A stretch of 64,000 bases of DNA from Pseudothermotoga thermarum DSM 5069 (GTDB lineage Bacteria > Thermotogota > Thermotogae > Thermotogales > DSM-5069), in the NCBI RefSeq assembly GCF_000217815.1, contig NC_015707.1, forward strand, positions 1,352,014-1,416,013. The letters run 5' to 3'. Shown one piece after another: positions 37,401 through 46,110 of this stretch. The stretch's first letter is position 1. The number at the start of each line of letters is the position of its first letter. The position numbers and the translations under genes were made by a program. The notes beneath the pieces were generated by a model. It saw only the letters and a list, made by a program, of their open reading frames with translations. It was not told the origin of the DNA and ran no database searches.

Positions 37401-38267
37401 TGCAACAGCGACGGGAATGTCAAAGGAATCAACATTGCCGGTCATCATAACATCCTTGAGAGAGTGAATGCCTATAATAATGGAGATACTGGAATACAAA
37501 TATCCGGTTTCTCGGCAGATCCATTTGAAAAATGGCCTACGTACAATCTAATACTGAGTTGCATGTCCTACAACAACTGCGACCCTGGTGCAAACAACGC
37601 GGATGGTTTTGCGGCAAAGATAACCGTTGGACCAGGAAATGTTTTCAGAAACTGTATAGCCTTCAACAACGTCGACGATGGATGGGACCTTTATTCAAAA
37701 GTTGAAACAGGTCCAATAGGTGTGGTCGTAATCGAAAACTGCGTGGCTTACAACAACGGTATAACCTTTGAAGGAAGAACCGGGGAAGGAAACGGCTTCA
37801 AACTTGGTGGAGAGGGTATACCAGTGAAACATGTTCTTGCCAACAGCATTGCATACAACAACCTTGGTAGTGGTATCACGAGCAACAGCAACCCCGCAAC
37901 GATAGTTATGAATACCACCTCTGCGTTCAACAAGAAAAGCAACTATGCGCTGTATGGTCGATCCAACGTTGAAAGAACCTTTGAGGTTAAGGGTATAATA
38001 TCGTTCAAGCCTGGGGCAGCAGATATAGTTGAGCTTGCAAGCCTTTTGGAAGATCCAACAAATTACTTCAATGGCAGGAACATCAACGGAGAGATCGTGT
38101 CTGAAGATTGGTTTGAAAGTGTTGACATTACCATAACACCGACGATCGACGAACATGGTTATATTGACATGAAAGGTTTGTTCGTCCTCACAAACAAAGC
38201 ACCTTGTGGGGTGGGGGCTGTTCTTCCAAGTTTCTCTATAGGATGTATCACCTGTCCTACAATGTGA
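34494..38267 (+). CDS. secreted multidomain pectate lyase (PL9)
   Basis: 1257 residues with an N-terminal signal peptide (LLVLFILAASLLLA). Two tandem copies of an about 140-residue beta-rich module (about 21-160, 161-305), probably carbohydrate-binding, are followed by FN3-like domains (about 320-505) and a beta-sandwich domain (about 510-755). The C-terminal parallel beta-helix (about 860-1200) opens YVSPTGSPDGKGTLESP and carries NADGFAAKITVGPG, matching the PL9 Lys/Ca2+ site, then NNVDDGWDLYSK. By family it cleaves polygalacturonate by beta-elimination. No S-layer or lipid anchor is visible. GAGGGGGTG precedes the ATG. Likely monocistronic. Confidence 0.87.
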   Translation: MKQSFLLVLFILAASLLLASVKELVISELESQTLNSSIHFGEFLITATFDKTVVIEPHSKIASDGTAFTKRLKLGGAGTAEYRSIHFKVDGPATVIVYLISSSSSEDRKLDLYKVDGTLVASVPALGQTLEKQVFEITEAGTYYLASPKGGVNIYYIRVEEKILPKELVISELESQKITSPVRFGPFLITATADKPVDIEPHSKVASDGTTFTKRLKLNGAGTAEYRSIHFSVNRAATVIVYLISSSSSEDRQLNLYKLDGTLVGSVPALGKSIEKQIFKITEPGDYYLASPRAGVNIYYIRIEEEGSEAVQKPRPAWDQVPTPKIVSVKVDENDPNVIIITFEVVTGFEGADLATIEILDEQLNKLDEILVGSSKERIRQVSYSPKRSGTYHFKVVARRTDEELSKDSEIQKFSFLLPLSAPKVEAYTRKNNSLLVEWSEVKEAEKYIVEFKRADEDSFKLVADNLTTTFCTITDLIPNVEYDIKVTAVRGEQAVSGYLRKKVAETEERKWKFIRFGQTTYDDTNRIEFLEDGSIRLHACIYDPNTLQIVKKGGKFTDFFDGISFYYTEVNPYEENFVLTATFHVDYINPTPDGQEGFGIIIRDSLGVHGSTDLFMTNSAGIICGRMRRVLPDGTTQVIRPAMGTRFVYGLTPEHIEKNITTGATVVYNAFDWTPGKVVKQGDTYTLTLKKTNTGYHAILNNDPSTEIIMYDNGWKKLTVLDPEKIYVGFAAARGTVVTITNISFTTSDPKTDPPAEPEPLQAVEPVYRVLSPSTSGLENYKFVFFANADGKLSIFDEFGTKIVDGLKVTANIETDYQIKLKEGINKFKILFTPEPNYRTKSGESLSSYETKSMEFQVEYRYFANEVLYVSPTGSPDGKGTLESPIDIHTAVNFARPGQTIVLEPGVYKMRQPLVIHRGIDGEPDKPIVMKVAGDQRAILDFKGAGAGPLSSAFAILANHWHIKNLDVCNSDGNVKGINIAGHHNILERVNAYNNGDTGIQISGFSADPFEKWPTYNLILSCMSYNNCDPGANNADGFAAKITVGPGNVFRNCIAFNNVDDGWDLYSKVETGPIGVVVIENCVAYNNGITFEGRTGEGNGFKLGGEGIPVKHVLANSIAYNNLGSGITSNSNPATIVMNTTSAFNKKSNYALYGRSNVERTFEVKGIISFKPGAADIVELASLLEDPTNYFNGRNINGEIVSEDWFESVDITITPTIDEHGYIDMKGLFVLTNKAPCGVGAVLPSFSIGCITCPTM
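34554..35405 (+). repeat. tandem duplication coding for two N-terminal modules of the pectate lyase
   Basis: Two about 425-bp units (34554-34980, 34981-35405) encode near-parallel modules, each starting KELVISELESQ and containing GTAEYRSIHF and YLISSSSSEDR. Similarity is visible at the DNA level, so the duplication is fairly recent or kept by conversion. Confidence 0.85.
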
Positions 38268-38289
38268 AATAGCTTTTCTTAAGTATTTG

Positions 38290-38313
38290 AGCGCACCGTA
38301 CGGTGCGCTTTTT
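38290..38313 (+). terminator. terminator of the pectate lyase gene
   Basis: AGCGCACC-GTAC-GGTGCGCT followed by T5. Confidence 0.9.
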
Positions 38314-38404
38314 GGCTTTTAAGTATCGATTCTCTCACTTTTGTCGCTTGTATTTGAGCTGTTCATAAGGTATGGAGTTATCTATTCTTATTTGGCTAAG
38401 AATG

Positions 38405-38433
38405 TTTCACGAAAATCGTTCTCTTGGTATAAT
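38405..38433 (+). promoter_or_regulatory. promoter of the GntP permease gene
   Basis: TTTCAC (38405-38410), 17-bp spacer and TATAAT (38428-38433) preceded by TGG as an extended -10. Confidence 0.65.
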
Positions 38434-38471
38434 AAATTTGATCCAAATCATTCTAACAGGGGGTGAGTAGG

Positions 38472-39812
38472 GTGGTTTGGCCAACGGTTTTGCTGGTGCT
38501 GAGTATTTTGTTCATAGTTGTATCCACAGTAAGATGGAGACTGCACCCGTTTCTTGCGCTGATCTTCGCAGGATTTCTTTTTGGTATTCTCTCTGGCATG
38601 AAACTTGGCGATGTAGTTAGTGCAATCACTGGTGGGTTTGGCGGAACAGTCAGTTCCATAGGTATCGTCATAGTGGCTGGAACGATCATTGGTGTTTTCT
38701 TGGAAAAATCTGCAGGCGCGTTCACGATGGCTGAAAGCGTTCTCAAAGTGACCGGCAAGAAAAACGTGCCACTTGCAATGTCAATCATAGGATACATCGT
38801 GTCTATCCCCGTTTTCTGTGATTCGGGTTTTGTCATTCTTCAACCTCTCAACAAAGCCTTGACTAAGCGAGCAGGATTGAGCCTTTCGACAACTGCAATA
38901 GCTCTCAGCTTGGGTTTATATGCAACACACACGATGGTTCCACCAACACCAGGTCCAATAGCCGCCGCAGGGAACCTTGGTGCGGACCTTGGCTTGGTAA
39001 TCCTTGTTGGGTTGATCGTTGCAATTCCAGCTATGATAACTGGCTGGATCTTCTCAGTCAAATATGCCTCGAAGATATACATCGATCCGCAGCCAGAGCT
39101 GACCGAAGAAGAAATAGCCCAAAGGATGAAGGAAGCCCCAAAAGCGTCGGCTGCTTTCATGCCAATAGTTGTTCCGCTTGTACTTATAGTCCTTAAGTCG
39201 ATTTCAGATTTTCCAACAAAACCTTTTGGTGATGGTGCGTTTAGACAGCTTGTCGGTTTCCTTGGAAATCCTGTTACAGCATTGATCATAGGTGTTTTGA
39301 TTGCTTTTGCTTTACCCAAGAAGCTGACGAAAGATATGGTTTCGATGAACGGTTGGGTTGGGCAGGCTGTTTTGAGCGCAGGTGTAATCATACTCATAAC
39401 GGCTGCTGGTGGGGCATTTGGAAGGGTATTACAAAATTCTGGAGTTGCAAAAATCATAGGTGAACAACTTGCGAAAGCAAACCTTGGAATTTGGCTTCCA
39501 TTCATAATTGCAGCTGCCATTAAGACAGCCCAAGGTTCTTCCACAGTCTCTTTGATAACGACTTCCGCACTTATGGCTCCCTTGCTGGAACCTTTGGGAT
39601 TCACATCCGCAATTGCCAAAGCTTTGGTAACAGTTGCCATAGGCGCTGGTTCGATGGTTGTTTCGCATGCCAATGATAGCTACTTCTGGGTTGTTACGCA
39701 ATTCTCGAATATGGACGTGAAGGCAGGATACAAATTACAGACGTTTGGAACATTTGTTCAAGGCATTGCATCGGCTTTCGTCATTTGGATAATAAGCATC
39801 TTTGTCCTTTAA
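38472..39812 (+). CDS. GntP-family gluconate/sugar-acid:H+ symporter
   Basis: About 446-residue polytopic membrane protein with 12-14 TM helices. Conserved GntP segments include RWRLHPFLALIFAGFLFG, IPVFCDSGFVIL, HTMVPPTPGPIAAA and AAAIKTAQGSSTVSLI. Family substrates are gluconate, 2-keto-3-deoxygluconate-like acids and glycerate. Its place between a pectate lyase and a sugar ABC operon, close to glycerate 2-kinase, suggests uptake of a pectin- or sugar-derived acid. GTG 38472 is chosen because AGGGGGTGAG is correctly placed for it; GTG 38463 lies inside that ribosome site. Confidence 0.9.
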   Translation: MVWPTVLLVLSILFIVVSTVRWRLHPFLALIFAGFLFGILSGMKLGDVVSAITGGFGGTVSSIGIVIVAGTIIGVFLEKSAGAFTMAESVLKVTGKKNVPLAMSIIGYIVSIPVFCDSGFVILQPLNKALTKRAGLSLSTTAIALSLGLYATHTMVPPTPGPIAAAGNLGADLGLVILVGLIVAIPAMITGWIFSVKYASKIYIDPQPELTEEEIAQRMKEAPKASAAFMPIVVPLVLIVLKSISDFPTKPFGDGAFRQLVGFLGNPVTALIIGVLIAFALPKKLTKDMVSMNGWVGQAVLSAGVIILITAAGGAFGRVLQNSGVAKIIGEQLAKANLGIWLPFIIAAAIKTAQGSSTVSLITTSALMAPLLEPLGFTSAIAKALVTVAIGAGSMVVSHANDSYFWVVTQFSNMDVKAGYKLQTFGTFVQGIASAFVIWIISIFVL

Positions 39813-39843
39813 TCGTTAGTTTAGCTGCTTGAATAACCTCAGT

Positions 39844-39868
39844 GGGGAGCGGCTTGCTCCCCGTTTTT
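39844..39868 (+). terminator. terminator of the GntP permease gene
   Basis: GGGGAGC-GGCTT-GCTCCCC, G, then T5. Confidence 0.9.
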
Positions 39869-39995
39869 CATTTGTATCAATGTTAACTTCGCAAAAAATA
39901 TTTAGCAACAGCGAGATAGAAAAAGATTGGATAAGAACAAGAAGGTTTTTCAGCGTAGATTGGTTCTTTTTGGGATTTTTAAAGATTAACTGGAC

Positions 39996-40024
39996 TTGAC
40001 AATGGTATGTTAACAAGGTAACAT
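39996..40024 (+). promoter_or_regulatory. promoter of the sugar ABC transporter operon
   Basis: Consensus TTGACA (39996-40001), 17-bp spacer, TAACAT (40019-40024). A LacI-type operator lies directly downstream. Confidence 0.75.
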
Positions 40025-40030
40025 TTACAC

Positions 40031-40044
40031 CGGTAACGTTACCG
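40031..40044. promoter_or_regulatory. LacI-family operator
   Basis: CGGTAACGTTACCG is a perfect 14-bp palindrome with the central CpG typical of LacI/PurR operators. It begins 7 bp after the -10 box, where a bound repressor would block initiation. The LacI-type gene at the end of the operon is the likely ligand. Confidence 0.82.
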
Positions 40045-40071
40045 AAAATTTTTCCAAGGGGGTGTTTCAGG

Positions 40072-41298
40072 ATGAGGAAATTTTTAATCCTCCTTTTAAC
40101 CATCCTCGCAATCGTACTCTTTGCCAAGGAAAGAATCGTTGTAAACAGCTATATGTCAGATCCGGCTCCACGTGCAGCTCTTGCAGAACTTGTAAAGATG
40201 TTCGAAGAAAAGTATCCTCAGTACGAAGTTGTTGTGAACACCTTTGCACATGAAGATTTCAAGGTCCTGCTCAGAACGTGGCTGGCTTCTCCGAAGGGAA
40301 CAGCAGATGTTGTAACTTGGTTTGCTGGAGAACGAATGAGGTACTTTGCAGAAATGGGTCTGCTCTATCCTGTAGATGAGGTCTTCGAAGGCTCCAGCTG
40401 GTCAGATTACTTCCCAGAATCGTTCAAGAGCACTTGTTCTTACAAAGATAAGATTTACTTCATCCCTCAAAGCTGGTACTGGTGGGGTGTGTACTACCGC
40501 AAGTCCATTTTTGAAAAATACGGAATTAAAGCGCCAAAGACATGGGATGAATTTCTCGCAGTTTGTGAAACTCTCAAATCAAAAGGCATCACGCCAATAG
40601 CCATAGGAACGAAATTCCCATGGACGGCAGCCGGTTGGTTTGACATTTTGAACCTCAGAATCAACGGACTTGATTTCCACATCGATTTAACGGCTGGTAA
40701 AGTTCCATACAACGATCCGAGAATTAAGAAAGTGTTCGAGTATTGGAGACAAATAATCGACAAAGGTTACTATCTTGCTAACCATTCTGCATACGAATGG
40801 CAGGAAGCAGCAACGTTCCTCTTCAGAGGAGAAGCAGCAATGTATTACATGGGACAGTTCATCAAAGATGTTGCGCCAGCTGAAGTGAAAGATGACCTAG
40901 ACTTCTTCAGATTCCCGACCATTGATCCATCTGTTGGGTTGTACGAAGAAACACCAATTGACGGTTTCATGATACCAGCAAATGCTCCGAACAAAAAAGG
41001 AGCCATTGAATTTCTCAAGTTCATAGCTTCCAAAGAAGCACAAGAAAAATTTGCCAAAGACCTCGGAAGGTTGGCTGCCAACGTTCACGTTGCACCGCCA
41101 GATGAACATGCCAAGAAAGGTTTGCAAATGATCCTTGAATCACATGGTGTTGCACAATTCTACGATAGAGACACCAATCCGGAAATGGCTGAAGTCGGTA
41201 TGAATGCAATGATAGAATTCATGTTGAATCCTGGAAAAATTTCCTCAATCCTTGATAGACTTGAATCCGAAAGAAAGAGAATCTACGGAGTAAAGTAA
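40072..41298 (+). CDS. sugar ABC transporter substrate-binding protein
   Basis: 408-residue family-1 extracellular solute-binding protein. The signal peptide (FLILLLTILAIVLFAKE) has no lipobox Cys, as in many Thermotogales binding proteins. The body has RIVVNSYMSDPAPRAALAEL, the hinge region WYWWGVYYRK and the TFLFRGEAAMYYMG segment. The many aromatic residues near 120-135 suit a sugar ligand; which one is not visible. First gene of the transporter operon; a hairpin separates it from the permeases, which usually lets this gene be over-expressed. Confidence 0.93.
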   Translation: MRKFLILLLTILAIVLFAKERIVVNSYMSDPAPRAALAELVKMFEEKYPQYEVVVNTFAHEDFKVLLRTWLASPKGTADVVTWFAGERMRYFAEMGLLYPVDEVFEGSSWSDYFPESFKSTCSYKDKIYFIPQSWYWWGVYYRKSIFEKYGIKAPKTWDEFLAVCETLKSKGITPIAIGTKFPWTAAGWFDILNLRINGLDFHIDLTAGKVPYNDPRIKKVFEYWRQIIDKGYYLANHSAYEWQEAATFLFRGEAAMYYMGQFIKDVAPAEVKDDLDFFRFPTIDPSVGLYEETPIDGFMIPANAPNKKGAIEFLKFIASKEAQEKFAKDLGRLAANVHVAPPDEHAKKGLQMILESHGVAQFYDRDTNPEMAEVGMNAMIEFMLNPGKISSILDRLESERKRIYGVK

Positions 41299-41309
41299 AC
41301 CAATAAACT

Positions 41310-41331
41310 CCCGTGGGCGTGTGCCCACGGG
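41310..41331 (+). terminator. intra-operon hairpin between binding protein and permeases
   Basis: CCCGTGGGC-GTGT-GCCCACGGG is a 9-bp GC-rich stem without a strong T run, suited to partial attenuation or protection of the 5' mRNA segment. Confidence 0.72.
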
Positions 41332-41350
41332 GTGTTTTGGAGGTTTGCAC

Positions 41351-42217
41351 ATGAAAAAGTTAACCCCTTATCTGTACCTTTCTGTGCCTCTTGCGATGTA
41401 CTTTGTTTGGGTTATATTTCCAATCTTTCAAACAATCTATGTGAGCTTCACAAGATGGGATGGAATGACACGCAAGGTCTTTGTTGGTTTGGAAAATTTT
41501 CGAAGGCTTTTTTCAGACAGATACTTTCTTCTTTCGCTTTCTAACAACATAAAATGGATGATAGGTTTTGTACTTCTTTCTGTTCCAATTGGCTTACTTT
41601 TTGCAATGCTCATGGATCAAAAGTATCCCGGTCAAAGAGTTTTCAAATCTCTCGTTTATCTTCCAATGGCTCTTTCTTTTGTTGTCATCGGTCAAATCTG
41701 GTCTTGGATTTTGGAACCACGTTCAGGTGTTTTGAATGTCTTTTTGAGGGCAGTGGGATTAGGTTCTTTTGCAAAAGCTTGGCTTAGCGATCCTCAAGTT
41801 GTAACTTATGCTTTGATCTTGGCAGCTTTGTGGCGTCAAATACCATACGCGATGATCTTGTTTTTGGCTGGACTACAGAACGTGTCTAAGGAACTAGTGG
41901 AAGCCGCAGTAGTAGATGGTGCGAACAGCTTTCAAAGATTTTGGTACGTTATCCTCCCACAACTTCGCCCAGCCATGGTTATAGCCATAACTGTGAACAT
42001 AATAGATTCCCTGAGGGCTTTCGATATAGTGTTTGTCATGACACGCGGCGGACCGTTCTACTCTTCAAGCGTTATGGCTAATTACATGTACATTCATGCA
42101 TTCCACAACTACAGGATGGGATACGGCGCAGCGATCGCGGTGATTCAATTCTTGATTACCCTTGGCTTCATCTTGCTGTACCTTTACAACGTGCTGAAAA
42201 GGGAGGAACGCGAATGA
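41351..42217 (+). CDS. sugar ABC transporter permease (MalF-like)
   Basis: 288 residues with six predicted TM helices. The EAA loop that contacts the ATPase is EAAVVDGANSFQRFWYVILP (about 190-210). ATG 41351 is 6 nt after GGAGG; the upstream in-frame extension to 41321 runs through the hairpin. It overlaps the next permease by 4 bp. No ATPase gene is present in the operon, so a shared MsmK/MalK-type ATPase encoded elsewhere is expected. Confidence 0.93.
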   Translation: MKKLTPYLYLSVPLAMYFVWVIFPIFQTIYVSFTRWDGMTRKVFVGLENFRRLFSDRYFLLSLSNNIKWMIGFVLLSVPIGLLFAMLMDQKYPGQRVFKSLVYLPMALSFVVIGQIWSWILEPRSGVLNVFLRAVGLGSFAKAWLSDPQVVTYALILAALWRQIPYAMILFLAGLQNVSKELVEAAVVDGANSFQRFWYVILPQLRPAMVIAITVNIIDSLRAFDIVFVMTRGGPFYSSSVMANYMYIHAFHNYRMGYGAAIAVIQFLITLGFILLYLYNVLKREERE

Positions 42218-43044
42218 AAAGAAAACTCAAAGCACTCATTTATTATTTACTTTGCAGTGTAATTGTTGTCGTTTGGATGGTTCCATTTGTTGTTGCAATT
42301 TTTACCTCGTTTAAAACGATGGACGAAATATTCATGTTGCGAAACTTTTGGTCACCCCCAAGAAACTGGACTTTTTCAAACTTTGTGGTGGCATGGCGTG
42401 AAGGTAGAATGAGCATTTACTTTAAGAATACTTTTATAGTAACGGCTGTATCAGTCGCGGGAACTTTATTTCTATCGAGTTTAGCTGCTTTCGCACTTGC
42501 GTGGTACAACTTTAAATTTAGAAACTTGATATTGATCATATTCGTAGCTGGTATGTTGATCCCGTTTCAAATGCTCTTGATACCGGTTTACAGGTTTTCG
42601 GTTGTCACGGGGTTGTACGATACACTTACAGGAGTTATACTGTTCCATATAGCTTTTCAACTTGGATTTTGTACATTTTTCTTAAGAAATTTCATGGTAA
42701 CTATTCCTTCAAGCTTGTTCGAAGCTGCGACGATAGATGGTGCAAGCTCTTTTGTCATTTACAGTAAAATAATCATGCCGTTGATTAAACCGGCTTTGGC
42801 AGCCCTTGCAATTTTAGAATTCACTTGGATTTGGAACGATTATCTTTGGTCTCTCATACTGCTTCAAAGCGATGCAAAAAAGGTTGTCACAATAGGTCTA
42901 ACAACACTTCAAGGTCAGTGGATTTCAAGTTGGAATATAATAGCCGCAGGTGCGCTGATAGCAGCGACTGTTCCAGTAACAGTTTTCCTCATTTTCCAAA
43001 AATACTTCATAAAAGGATTAACGATGGGGAGTATAAAAGGATGA
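42214..43044 (+). CDS. sugar ABC transporter permease (MalG-like)
   Basis: 276 residues with six predicted TM helices. EAA loop: FEAATIDGASSFVIYSKIIM (about 170-190). The ATGA overlap with the MalF-like gene implies coupled translation and a heterodimeric channel. The regulator gene follows after 15 bp. Confidence 0.93.
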   Translation: MKRKLKALIYYLLCSVIVVVWMVPFVVAIFTSFKTMDEIFMLRNFWSPPRNWTFSNFVVAWREGRMSIYFKNTFIVTAVSVAGTLFLSSLAAFALAWYNFKFRNLILIIFVAGMLIPFQMLLIPVYRFSVVTGLYDTLTGVILFHIAFQLGFCTFFLRNFMVTIPSSLFEAATIDGASSFVIYSKIIMPLIKPALAALAILEFTWIWNDYLWSLILLQSDAKKVVTIGLTTLQGQWISSWNIIAAGALIAATVPVTVFLIFQKYFIKGLTMGSIKG

Positions 43045-43059
43045 AAGGAGGATTGAAAG

Positions 43060-44046
43060 TTGAAAAAATTTGTCACAATCAGTGATGTGGCTAAAGAAGC
43101 AGGTGTGTCTATCAATACAGTTTCACGAGTTTTGAACAACAAACCAGACGTGAGTCCTGAAACCAGGAAAAAAGTTCTCGAGGCTGCAAAAAAGTTGGGA
43201 TACATCAAAAACGCAACTGCTTCATGCTTTAGACGAAGCGTTTCTAAAACTATTGGCGTGGTGTTTGAAGACAGCTCAAACCCTTTTTACACGGAAGTTT
43301 TCAAGGGAATAGAAATGAGAGCAAGAGGATATGGATACCAGGTTATCTTAATGAACACCGAAAGGGATTACGTGAATGAGCTCAAGGCTGTGGATACTCT
43401 CTTGGAAAAACGGGTGGATGGAATAATAATTTCACCCACACAATTTGCCCAAGAAGATATCGAAAAACTGCTGAAGCTAAACTTTCCTTTCGTGATACTT
43501 GGTGTGCATTTTGAAGGTCTTAACGTTGATGAAGTTTATTCTGACGATGTAAAAGGTGGCTATCTTGCGACAAAACACCTTCTTGAAAAAGGCCGACGGA
43601 AAATTCTCATGCTTAACGCTTACATGTACAAGTCCGTCGCAAGAATGAGGTATGAAGGATATTTGAAAGCTCATAAAGAATTTGGCATTGAACCTTTTGA
43701 AATGGTTGAAATAGAAGAAGGATATGAATCTGCATTCAACAAAATAATGGAACTTTCCAACCTTGATTACGATGCCATATTTTGTTTCAACGACGTTTTT
43801 GCCATAGCATGTTTAAAAGCCTTAAAGGCTCTTAAAAGAAACGTACCAGAAGATGTAGCAATAGTTGGTTACGACGATATTTCATATGCCTCGTTTGTCC
43901 AACCTTCTTTAACCACAGTTAGGATAGACAAACACATAGAAGGAATGATCGCATTCGACTTGCTTTACGAAAAAATCACCGAACAGCGTTCTTCGCCAAA
44001 ACAAATCGTGCTCGACGTTGAACTGATCGTTAGGGAAAGTACTTGA
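43060..44046 (+). CDS. LacI-family transcriptional regulator
   Basis: 328 residues. The N-terminal LacI helix-turn-helix TISDVAKEAGVSINTVSRVL is followed by the hinge helix region (ATASCFRRSVSKTIGVVF) and a periplasmic-binding-protein-like effector domain. It is the last gene of the sugar ABC operon, so it probably represses it through CGGTAACGTTACCG at 40031-40044 and is induced by the transported sugar. TTG 43060 is the start: AGGAGG at 43047-43052 is 7 bp upstream and it begins MKKFVTISD. Confidence 0.93.
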   Translation: MKKFVTISDVAKEAGVSINTVSRVLNNKPDVSPETRKKVLEAAKKLGYIKNATASCFRRSVSKTIGVVFEDSSNPFYTEVFKGIEMRARGYGYQVILMNTERDYVNELKAVDTLLEKRVDGIIISPTQFAQEDIEKLLKLNFPFVILGVHFEGLNVDEVYSDDVKGGYLATKHLLEKGRRKILMLNAYMYKSVARMRYEGYLKAHKEFGIEPFEMVEIEEGYESAFNKIMELSNLDYDAIFCFNDVFAIACLKALKALKRNVPEDVAIVGYDDISYASFVQPSLTTVRIDKHIEGMIAFDLLYEKITEQRSSPKQIVLDVELIVREST

Positions 44047-44960
44047 TCCGCATTGAAAACGGATTTTACATCTTATAAAAAACTCTTGTCATTGTTCATA
44101 ACTATTTTCAGCAAAAATGATTTTTTCACTTTATATAACAAATCTTGGTAATAATTAGTAGATACGATTTTTATTGGCGATTATTTTTTTTCATTGTTCA
44201 GCTCATTATTAATCACAAAATGCATTTATAAATACGTTTCGGATTTTCATTTATCAAACTCGAAAAGGCTGACTCTTCAAATATCAATCTTGCTTAAAGC
44301 CTTGTCCGAGGTTATTTCAATCTAGCAGACTTCAAATGCATGTGCCGTTGTTGCAAGCCTATAAGTAATAAGATCCCTCTACAAGTTTTCCCGCGTAGTT
44401 TGCCGTTGGTGACAATCAATGAATGCAATATAATGTCTCTTATATTGCACGCCCCACAGCGACATCCAACAATGGCTTACGAGACTCCATGAAAACAAAT
44501 GCATATGCAGCGAATCTGCGTTGTGTTTAAGCTTATTAACAAGCTACTGTTTTTGGCGCACGCCTTATTTTGGCTTATAAACCCTGTCGAAAGTGTTAGT
44601 ACCCATTAAGATACCCTTAGACCATTTTGAAGGGGGGTATAGGGGAAATAAAGAGGTGCACGGTAAGCAGTGTAGTTATATGTTTTGTGATATTAATCGT
44701 GCTTATAGACTAATAACGTTTCGTTGTAGATATTATAAATCATCACTAATATTAAAAAGCTATGTAGATAAGATACCACCAACAGAAGTAACAAAAATTA
44801 TTGCAAAATCCACCAAAGCTGGTTAATGAAAGTCAAAATAGATAACAGAAATCCAATTTACTTATCATGTATGAATACTAAAATGGTTGCGATGTGTTAC
44901 TCATATAAACTGCTCTATTGATGGTAAAACTCGACCTAACTCCAATCTTCCGGTCTAATC
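44047..44960. other. gene-poor, AT-rich interval
   Basis: About 0.9 kb without a supportable gene. The longest frame (44593-44826, +, 77 codons) lacks a good ribosome site and resembles nothing I know. One clear structure is TGCAATATAA-TGTCTC-TTATATTGCA (44424-44449), a 10-bp perfect stem with a 6-nt loop and no T run. The interval separates the metabolic half of the window from the decaying accessory zone. Confidence 0.6.
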
Positions 44961-44965
44961 AAACA

Positions 44966-45003
44966 AAAATGGCGGGGTATGTAGAACAGCCTCCAACCCC
45001 GCC
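44966..45003 (-). terminator. terminator of the 45061-46110 gene
   Basis: On the minus strand GGCGGGG and CCCCGCC form a stem around a 19-nt loop and are followed by ATTTTTG. Confidence 0.72.
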
Positions 45004-45060
45004 TTGAATTTAAAAGTATCTCAACTTATCAGGGAATATTACTCACAAAAGTTTCATCAA

Positions 45061-46110
45061 TCAGATTTTTATCTTAGCTATGTATACTTTGCATTCATAT
45101 TTTAAGGTCACTATTCCAGCAACAATGATTGTTTCGTTTCCTTCTAAAACAAAAGAAGAAAGGTAAAGCTGAGCAGAATCTCGCTGGAGTATTACGTCCT
45201 TAATCTGATTGCCCTGGGAATCCAACTTCAGTATCAAGTTGTCTCCCACAACCACGAACTCTCCATTAGAAAGTGATTCTATGTCAAAGAATGAAAACCA
45301 ACAGTTATAATACTTTATCCAAACTATTTCCCATGAGTTACTGTTGACTTTGATTACCTTATTTCCACCTGCTAAAACATAGTTACCGTCAACTGTTTGC
45401 TTTATCACAAAAAAGGAATCCGCTTCCAATTCGTAAACTTCAATCTGCTTAATTTCGCCGTTGCTATTAAGTTCCACTAGTGCAAGTCTTCGGTTGTACT
45501 CTTCTTCAACATAAGCACCTACAAGAATATAGCTGTCAAATGCTGTCTTAATCATAGACGAAGGTTGTATAGGCTCATTGTAATTCTTTTCCCATACAGT
45601 GTTGCCTTGTTCATCTATTTTCAAAACACAAAGTGTTTGAGTGTGCACCTGATCTTCGTATTTATCCTTATAACCAGCTATTATGTATCCTTAATCGTGC
45701 GCTTTTGTTATAGCACCTGGTCCTGAAAGATTAAGTTCATACATTCTTTCAAATAGCTTGTTTCCATTGCTATCGAGTTTCATAGCTATAAGCACGTAAT
45801 CAAAGTTTTCTTTGCTCGTACCACCTCCGAAAATTATGTATTTGCCGTCATCTGTTTCTATTGCTTTGGCATCAACCATAGTCTCGGCAATGGCCATTTC
45901 CGAAGAACAGGTCTTGCTCCAGATGATTTCTCCAGTTGAGTTAATCTTTACGACATAAAAATCACTTGAATAACCTCCTGGACTCGAAAAACCGCTTACC
46001 AAATAATTTCCATCTTTGGTTTTTAAGATTGACCGACCTCCTTGAAACCGCCCTTCATCTCCGATAATCAATTCCCAACGACGTTTGATGGCATATAAGT
46101 AAAATTCCAA
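45061..46110 (-). pseudogene. beta-propeller (PQQ-like/delta-60-type repeat) protein, broken
   Basis: Successive units with W-x-K-T, KTKDGNYLVSGF, TDDGKYIIFGGG and QTVDGNYVLAGG show a secreted propeller protein like the intact lipoprotein at 52595-53881. Two lesions are visible. An in-frame TAA at 45691-45693 replaces a Gly codon in what should read AHDGGYIIAGY; the same frame continues intact to 45061. The 5' end, with signal peptide and ribosome site, is missing: the frame begins inside the 3' end of the neighbouring lipoprotein gene, which it overlaps by 43 bp. The downstream part could restart near 45648. Confidence 0.82.

Noticed and set aside
38840-39673. 277-codon minus-strand frame
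   Set aside because: It is antisense to the GntP permease gene, whose motifs and codon pattern are clearly real.
44593-44826. 77-codon plus-strand frame in the gene-poor interval
   Set aside because: No convincing ribosome site, no recognisable motif and composition like the surrounding non-coding DNA.
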